A stretch of 42,194 nucleotides of DNA from Candidatus Nanopelagicales bacterium (GTDB lineage Bacteria > Actinomycetota > Actinomycetes > S36-B12): NCBI GenBank assembly GCA_030726915.1, contig JANRCR010000014.1, positions 1-42,194 on the forward strand, given 5' to 3'. Both the position numbers and the translations under genes were made by a program. The notes under the pieces were generated by a model. That model did no database searches. It was not told where the DNA came from and was given only the letters and a program-made list of their open reading frames with translations. Position 1 is the first letter of the stretch; each line of letters opens with the position of its first letter. Positions 38,429 through 42,194 of the stretch are shown here, one piece after another.

Positions 38429-39048
38429 TCGGCGACTCCGCTGGACGGCGTCTTGAGTTGGTGACGAACCACGATGATCCTCTGCAGGACGGTGATGACA
38501 GTCAAAACAGCCAGGATCCCCAGCGCCACCGGCAGGACGTAGGGGACTCCAAAGCCGGCCAGCAGGGCGGCGAAGAGTACGACGATGAGTCGCTCGGCCC
38601 GCTCTGCGATTCCCACATTCGCCGTCGCGCCCACCGCCTCGGCACGGGCCTTCGCATAGGAGATCACCTGGCCTCCCACGAGGCAGGTGAGTGCCGCCGC
38701 GGTGGTCCACGCATTGCCTGTCGACACCGCCCACAGGAGCAGAGCGCCAAAAACGCATCCATCCGCAACCCGGTCGAGGGTGGCATCGAGGAAGTTGCCC
38801 CACGGACCCGCTCGACCTGACAATCGCGCCATCGTGCCATCGAGGAGGTCCGCGATCACCGACGTCGCAATAATGAGAACACCGGGGATGAAGTCACCAC
38901 GGGGGAAAAAGACAAGGGCGGCCGTGCAGGTGATGAGCGTGCCCACCACCGTCACCGCGTCCGGGGAGACGTGCAGCTTCAGCAGCACTTTGGCCACCGG
39001 CTCAAGCACCGCCGTTGACACCTTGCGGGCCGCTGGATTGTTGAGCAC
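38425..39048 (-). CDS. pgsA1: Phosphatidylinositol phosphate synthase (CDP-alcohol phosphatidyltransferase)
   Basis: Integral membrane enzyme of 207 aa with about six helices, joining CDP-diacylglycerol with inositol 1-phosphate. The metal-binding signature is complete: D67-x2-D70-G71-x2-A74-R75-x8-G84-x3-D88-x3-D92. The start MLNNPAARKVST is typical; the GTG at 39048 has GAGGAG 5 bases upstream. The pgsA1-patA-pimA order with overlaps identifies it as the inositol-lipid enzyme rather than phosphatidylglycerophosphate synthase. A frame reaching 39816 is the shadow of the opposite EF-G2-like gene. Confidence 0.92.
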   Translation of the reverse strand: MLNNPAARKVSTAVLEPVAKVLLKLHVSPDAVTVVGTLITCTAALVFFPRGDFIPGVLIIATSVIADLLDGTMARLSGRAGPWGNFLDATLDRVADGCVFGALLLWAVSTGNAWTTAAALTCLVGGQVISYAKARAEAVGATANVGIAERAERLIVVLFAALLAGFGVPYVLPVALGILAVLTVITVLQRIIVVRHQLKTPSSGVAE

Positions 39049-39125
39049 ACCCACTCCTCGACCGTGGAACGCATCCACAGTCTCTCGCCGCCGAGTCGAC
39101 GTCCACCGGCCGATCCGGTAGTGAC

Positions 39126-39131
39126 ATCGTA
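39126..39131 (-). promoter_or_regulatory. Candidate -10 element of the pgsA1-patA-pimA operon
   Basis: The minus strand reads TACGAT, fitting TANNNT, about 78 bases upstream of the pgsA1 GTG, in the 180-base divergent spacer. No clear -35. The spacer (39049-39228) shows no ORF I can support. Confidence 0.3.
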
Positions 39132-39181
39132 CGGTGCAGACGGGCCCACAGGGGCTCCGACGTACGTCCCTTGCGCTGGGG

Positions 39182-39193
39182 GCCCTATAGGGC
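39182..39193. promoter_or_regulatory. 12 bp perfect palindrome overlapping the candidate -10 of the EF-G2-like gene
   Basis: GCCCTATAGGGC is a perfect inverted repeat whose centre TATAGG (39186-39191) could be the -10 of the plus-strand gene starting at 39229. It may be an operator or simply a short hairpin. A second palindrome, GACGTACGTC, lies at 39159-39168. Confidence 0.35.
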
Positions 39194-39228
39194 AAGGGTG
39201 AGGCCTTCATCCCGATCCGAGGAGCACC

Positions 39229-40653
39229 GTGACCCGCACGCCCCCCATCGACCCCGCACTGATCCGCAATGTTGTCCTCGTCGGCCCCAGCCGCGGCGGG
39301 AAGACCACCCTGGTGGAAGGCCTGGCACGGGCGACCGGGGCGCAGAGTCGCCGTCGTGCGGTGGCGGAGGGCGCAGCCCGAGGGAAGCCGGAGGACGGCC
39401 TCAGCCTCACACCCCTGGATTGGCAGGGCCATCGACTCAACATCCTCGACACCCACGGGTACGCCGACGCTGTGGGAGAGGTTCGCGCAGGACTCAGGGC
39501 GGCCGACGCCGCACTTTTCGTCGTCTCGGCAAGCGAGGGAATCGATCCGGCGACCACACTGCTGTGGGATGAGTGTGAGGCCGTTGGCATGCCCCGCGCC
39601 ATCGTCCTCACGAAGGCTGACCACGATGAGGCGGACGTGGAGGGCACCGTTGAGGAATGCCAAGACCTCTTCGGTGGTGGCCAAGGGGTGCTCCCGCTTT
39701 ATCTGCCGTTGCACTCCGATGACGAGATCGTGGCGGGTCTCATCGCGATACTGACCTTGAGGATTCGCGATTACAGCACCGGCTCCTGCGTCGACCGAGC
39801 CCCCGATCCCCAACATCTCGACCTCATCGCGGATGCCCGATCAGCCCTACTGGAACTGATCATCACCGCGTCGGAGGATGAGCACCTCATGGACATGTTC
39901 CTGTCCGGAGGCGATATCGCCATGGAAAGTCTCGTCTCCGGAATGGAGCAGGCGGTGAGGAGCGGGCACCTCTATCCCCTGCTGGTCACGACGACCAGTC
40001 CGGAGGGCTTGGGCATGGAGGAACTTCTGGACGTCCTGGTGAAGGCATTCCCGTCACCGCGGGATCAGAGCCCCCCCATGGTCACCGCACCTGATGGCTC
40101 ACCTCGTGAACCCATCGCCTGCGACCCCGACGGACCGCTCTGTGCCGAGGTTGTGCAGACGGTATCCAACTCGGACGACGGCACCTCCTGCCTCGTCCGC
40201 GTGTTCTCAGGGACATTGCGACCCGATATGCATCTGCATGTCGCCGGGCTGCACAGTGCCACTCGCGTGGTCACGACACCACCCGACACAACCTCCCTGG
40301 GTGCGGGCGACATGGGTGCGGTCATGGACATCCCGGGCGTGGAGGCCGGCGTCACCCTGTCATCTCCCGACCATCCCCTGCTCCTCGAGCCGTGGGGGAT
40401 GCCCCATCCGCGGCATCCGGTCACGATCAGGGATCACTCCCCCGAGGACGTCGAGAGCTTGGTGCTGGCACTGCGTCAGATGGCCCTGGAAGACCCCTCA
40501 TTAACCCTGGAGGTCACCGTCGAGACCGGGCAGATCCTCCTGTGGTGCATGGATGAGGCTCACGCTGACGTCATCTCGGAGCGTCTCTCCACCCGCCACG
40601 GCATCTCGGTGACCTTCGAAACTCCCCGTGTGGACCCGGCCTCGACGACTTAG
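39229..40653 (+). CDS. Short, degenerate elongation factor G-like protein (EF-G2 type)
   Basis: Protein of 474 aa that aligns by eye with the N-terminal two thirds of actinobacterial EF-G2 (usual length about 700). P-loop at 19-26 (GPSRGGKT); the switch-II motif is D74-THG-YADAVGEVRAGLRAADAALFVV (DTPG in true EF-G); the base-specificity motif is TKAD rather than NKxD. Domain II is near CDPDGPLCAEVVQTVS and SCLVRVFSGTLRPDM; domain III is DPSLTLEVTVETGQILLWCMDEAH. The frame stops right after domain III, so domains IV and V are missing. The gap between P-loop and DxxG is about 15-20 residues shorter than usual, removing switch I. GTG start with GAGGAG. Not a translocase; role unknown. Confidence 0.85.
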   Translation: MTRTPPIDPALIRNVVLVGPSRGGKTTLVEGLARATGAQSRRRAVAEGAARGKPEDGLSLTPLDWQGHRLNILDTHGYADAVGEVRAGLRAADAALFVVSASEGIDPATTLLWDECEAVGMPRAIVLTKADHDEADVEGTVEECQDLFGGGQGVLPLYLPLHSDDEIVAGLIAILTLRIRDYSTGSCVDRAPDPQHLDLIADARSALLELIITASEDEHLMDMFLSGGDIAMESLVSGMEQAVRSGHLYPLLVTTTSPEGLGMEELLDVLVKAFPSPRDQSPPMVTAPDGSPREPIACDPDGPLCAEVVQTVSNSDDGTSCLVRVFSGTLRPDMHLHVAGLHSATRVVTTPPDTTSLGAGDMGAVMDIPGVEAGVTLSSPDHPLLLEPWGMPHPRHPVTIRDHSPEDVESLVLALRQMALEDPSLTLEVTVETGQILLWCMDEAHADVISERLSTRHGISVTFETPRVDPASTT

Positions 40654-41102
40654 CGAGGGATGGGCCACGGCTCAGCAGATCGACCGGTCTCGCGCACTCC
40701 TAAACCGCCGCCAGGCGGCCCGCTATGGCGGATCACCCACTCCTGGGACTCCAGTGGCAGGTATCGATGCTCGGCCTTGCGCACAATCATGACGTCTCCC
40801 GCGAGCAACTCAACACTGCAGATGCCCTCCGCCAGTGCAAACTGCACGAGCCCTCGCCCGGTGCGCACATAGTGCACTTCGTCGACGGAATTGATATGCC
40901 ACGCGCCCATACCGGTGTGCACATCATCAACGCCGGGGGGTTCGACGAGGACCACCTGGCGGACATCTCGCTCTCCCACCGGAAGGACTTCAGCGATGAG
41001 CGCTGGCGGGGCGTCATCGCCGGGCGCGTGGACGATGTGCACTCCAGCGGCCGCCAGAGCAGCCGCGACGTCCGTCCCATCGGGGCCACGAAACTGTGCC
41101 AT
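40650..41102 (-). CDS. Cupin-fold protein, acireductone dioxygenase-like
   Basis: Small single-domain beta-barrel protein of 150 aa. A variable N-terminal part is followed by cupin motif 1, H69-INSVD-E75-VHYVRTGRG, and motif 2, G102-DVMIVRKAEH112-RYLPLE. The order His, Glu, His suits a metal site similar to acireductone dioxygenase, but the second H of the usual HxH pair is displaced (H77) and the PxG of motif 2 is missing, so the reaction is unknown. The ATG at 41102 has a very strong AAGGAGG upstream and is preferred to 41147. It is 23 bases after the HIT gene and its stop overlaps the EF-G2-like stop from the other strand. Confidence 0.75.
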   Translation of the reverse strand: MAQFRGPDGTDVAAALAAAGVHIVHAPGDDAPPALIAEVLPVGERDVRQVVLVEPPGVDDVHTGMGAWHINSVDEVHYVRTGRGLVQFALAEGICSVELLAGDVMIVRKAEHRYLPLESQEWVIRHSGPPGGGLGVRETGRSAEPWPIPR

Positions 41103-41125
41103 CTCGCCTCCTTCGAACGATGCAG

Positions 41126-41677
41126 CTAATCGGTCCTTGCCGGCCACGCCTCCTGCAAGAGGTCACGGGTATCGGCAAGCAACTGCGGCATCGTCTTTGT
41201 ATGCCCAACGACAGGGAGGAAGTTTGTATCGCCTCCCCATCGAGGGACGACGTGCTGGTGGAGATGCCCGGCAATGCCAGCGCCTCCCACCTTTCCCTGA
41301 TTCATCCCGATGTTGAATCCTTGCGCTCGCGACACCTCCCGCAACACCTGCATGGCACGTTGCGTCAGTCTCCCCACCTCGGCGACTTCGGCGTGGTCAA
41401 GATCGGTGTAGTCCGGGACATGTCGGTAGGGACACACGAGGAGGTGGCCAGAGTTGTAGGGATAAAGATTCATCACGACGTACGCCGTCTCCCCCCGCGC
41501 GACAACGAGACCGTCCTTGCCTGACATCCCCGGAGCCCGGCAAAAGGGACACTCGTCGCCCGGACCGTCATGGGCGGGTCGACTCTCGCCCCGGAGGTAG
41601 GCCTCGCGGTGCGGGGTCCATAACCGCTGCCACCTGTCGGGCATCCCGCCGTGGTCGAGCACCGGACCCTCGGTCAT
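41126..41677 (-). CDS. HIT family nucleotide hydrolase/Ap4A phosphorylase-like
   Basis: Histidine-triad protein of 183 aa. The nucleotide-binding motif [10 protein letters not shown] is near the C-terminal half, preceded by [26 protein letters not shown] near residue 40 may bind zinc. The closest match by context is Rv2613c of M. tuberculosis, described as a diadenosine tetraphosphate phosphorylase, which also lies between thrS and pgsA1. The ATG overlaps the thrS stop by 4 bases, linking an Ap4A-degrading enzyme to a synthetase that can make Ap4A. Precise substrate inferred. Confidence 0.9.
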   Translation of the reverse strand: MTEGPVLDHGGMPDRWQRLWTPHREAYLRGESRPAHDGPGDECPFCRAPGMSGKDGLVVARGETAYVVMNLYPYNSGHLLVCPYRHVPDYTDLDHAEVAEVGRLTQRAMQVLREVSRAQGFNIGMNQGKVGGAGIAGHLHQHVVPRWGGDTNFLPVVGHTKTMPQLLADTRDLLQEAWPARTD

Positions 41678-42194
41678 GGGGCGCTCTCCACCTGGCGGCG
41701 CTCGTGCACCGCGTCGAGGATCTCCGCGACGGCCTCATCCAGGGCCACTCCATTGCGCTGACTGCCGTCTCGGTATCGGAAGGACACCGCCCCCGCCGCC
41801 ATGTCGTCATCACCGGCAATGAGCATGTAGGGGACCTTGGACTTCTGTGCCGTGCGGATCTTCTTCTGCATGCGGTCGTCGGCGTCATCAACCTCGACAC
41901 GGATTCCGTGCGCGCGCAAGCGCGCGGCGACGTCGTAGAGGTAGTCGACATGGGCATCCGAGACGGGAATCGCCACGACCTGCACCGGCGCGAGCCAGGG
42001 AGGGAAGGCGCCCGCGTAGTGCTCGAGCAAGACGGCGAAGAAGCGCTCGATCGAGCCGAAGAGAGCGCGGTGGATCATGACCGGGCGCTGGCGCGTGCCA
42101 TCCGCAGCGGCGTACTCCAGGTCGAAGCGCTCCGGCAGGTTGAAGTCCAGCTGGATCGTCGACATCTGCCACGTGCGTCCGATGGCGTCCTTGG
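41674..42194 (-). CDS. thrS: Threonyl-tRNA synthetase, C-terminal part (runs off the window)
   Basis: About 172 C-terminal residues are present; the reading frame is open to the edge. The visible segment begins [17 protein letters not shown], the end of the class II catalytic core (motif 3 region follows as [21 protein letters not shown]), and continues with the anticodon-binding domain [16 protein letters not shown] to a short C-terminal tail. The HIT gene overlaps its stop. The N-terminus, TGS and editing domains lie outside the window, as does any leader regulation. Confidence 0.95.
   Translation of the reverse strand, partial: KDAIGRTWQMSTIQLDFNLPERFDLEYAAADGTRQRPVMIHRALFGSIERFFAVLLEHYAGAFPPWLAPVQVVAIPVSDAHVDYLYDVAARLRAHGIRVEVDDADDRMQKKIRTAQKSKVPYMLIAGDDDMAAGAVSFRYRDGSQRNGVALDEAVAEILDAVHERRQVESAP

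Noticed and set aside
39049-39816. N-terminal extension of pgsA1 to 463 codons
   Set aside because: The extension is antisense to the EF-G2-like gene; GAGGAG before the GTG at 39048 and family length support the short start.
40654-41102. A frameshifted remnant of EF-G2 domains IV-V after the stop
   Set aside because: No frame after 40653 on the plus strand resembles domain IV, and the minus strand here encodes a cupin with its own strong ribosome-binding site. Truncation rather than a local frameshift is favoured.

Overview
The window is a GC-rich, densely packed stretch of chromosome from an actinobacterium (Actinomycetes). The evidence is the gene content and order: phosphatidylinositol mannoside genes (pgsA1, patA, pimA), an ANTAR regulator of the PdtaR type, a wax-ester/diacylglycerol acyltransferase, a bifunctional Rel, a non-discriminating type AspRS, and many GTG starts with 1-4 base overlaps between genes. 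From memory, the order follows the block from about Rv2533c (nusB) to Rv2614c (thrS) of Mycobacterium tuberculosis and the matching Streptomyces block, with insertions and losses. I cannot name the genus.

Layout from left to right, almost all on the minus strand and therefore transcribed right to left. 1-1421: branched-chain amino acid type substrate-binding lipoprotein with a terminator hairpin. 1566-2204: pdtaR. 2243-2316 (+): a leucine-type tRNA with anticodon CAA and a short variable loop. 2328-4087: collagen-like secreted protein, nusB, efp. 4116-9998: M24 peptidase, aroQ, aroB, aroK, aroC, prepilin peptidase, aroE, i.e. most of the shikimate pathway in one overlapping string. 9995-14546: mltG, ruvX, alaS, small membrane-anchored protein. 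14574-20426: rarA, GNAT acetyltransferase, aspS, hisS, metallo-beta-lactamase hydrolase. 20643-23073 (+): membrane-anchored cyclophilin and DUF349 protein. 23124-28504: rel, secF, secD, yajC. 28569-30750: ruvB, ruvA, ruvC behind a LexA-like box. 30832-34582: WS/DGAT, yebC, pdxT, pdxS. 34667-39048: DUF3048 lipoprotein, LemA-like membrane protein, pimA, patA, pgsA1. 39229-40653 (+): short EF-G2-like protein. 40650-42194: cupin, HIT hydrolase, and the C-terminal part of thrS, which runs off the edge.

The genes form functional groups: aromatic precursor synthesis, translation (three aminoacyl-tRNA synthetases in full or part, EF-P, NusB), stringent response, Sec translocation (SecD, SecF and YajC), Holliday-junction processing (RuvABC and RarA), pyridoxal phosphate synthesis (PdxST), and phosphatidylinositol mannoside lipid synthesis. 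No intergenic gap exceeds 300 bases; the largest are the divergent spacers at 20427-20642 and 39049-39228. No insertion sequence, phage, CRISPR or obvious transferred island is visible. The items most worth a second look are the short-armed tRNA-Leu(CAA), the degenerate EF-G2 lacking domains IV-V, the WS/DGAT gene wedged between yebC and ruvC, and a recurring leaderless start geometry.
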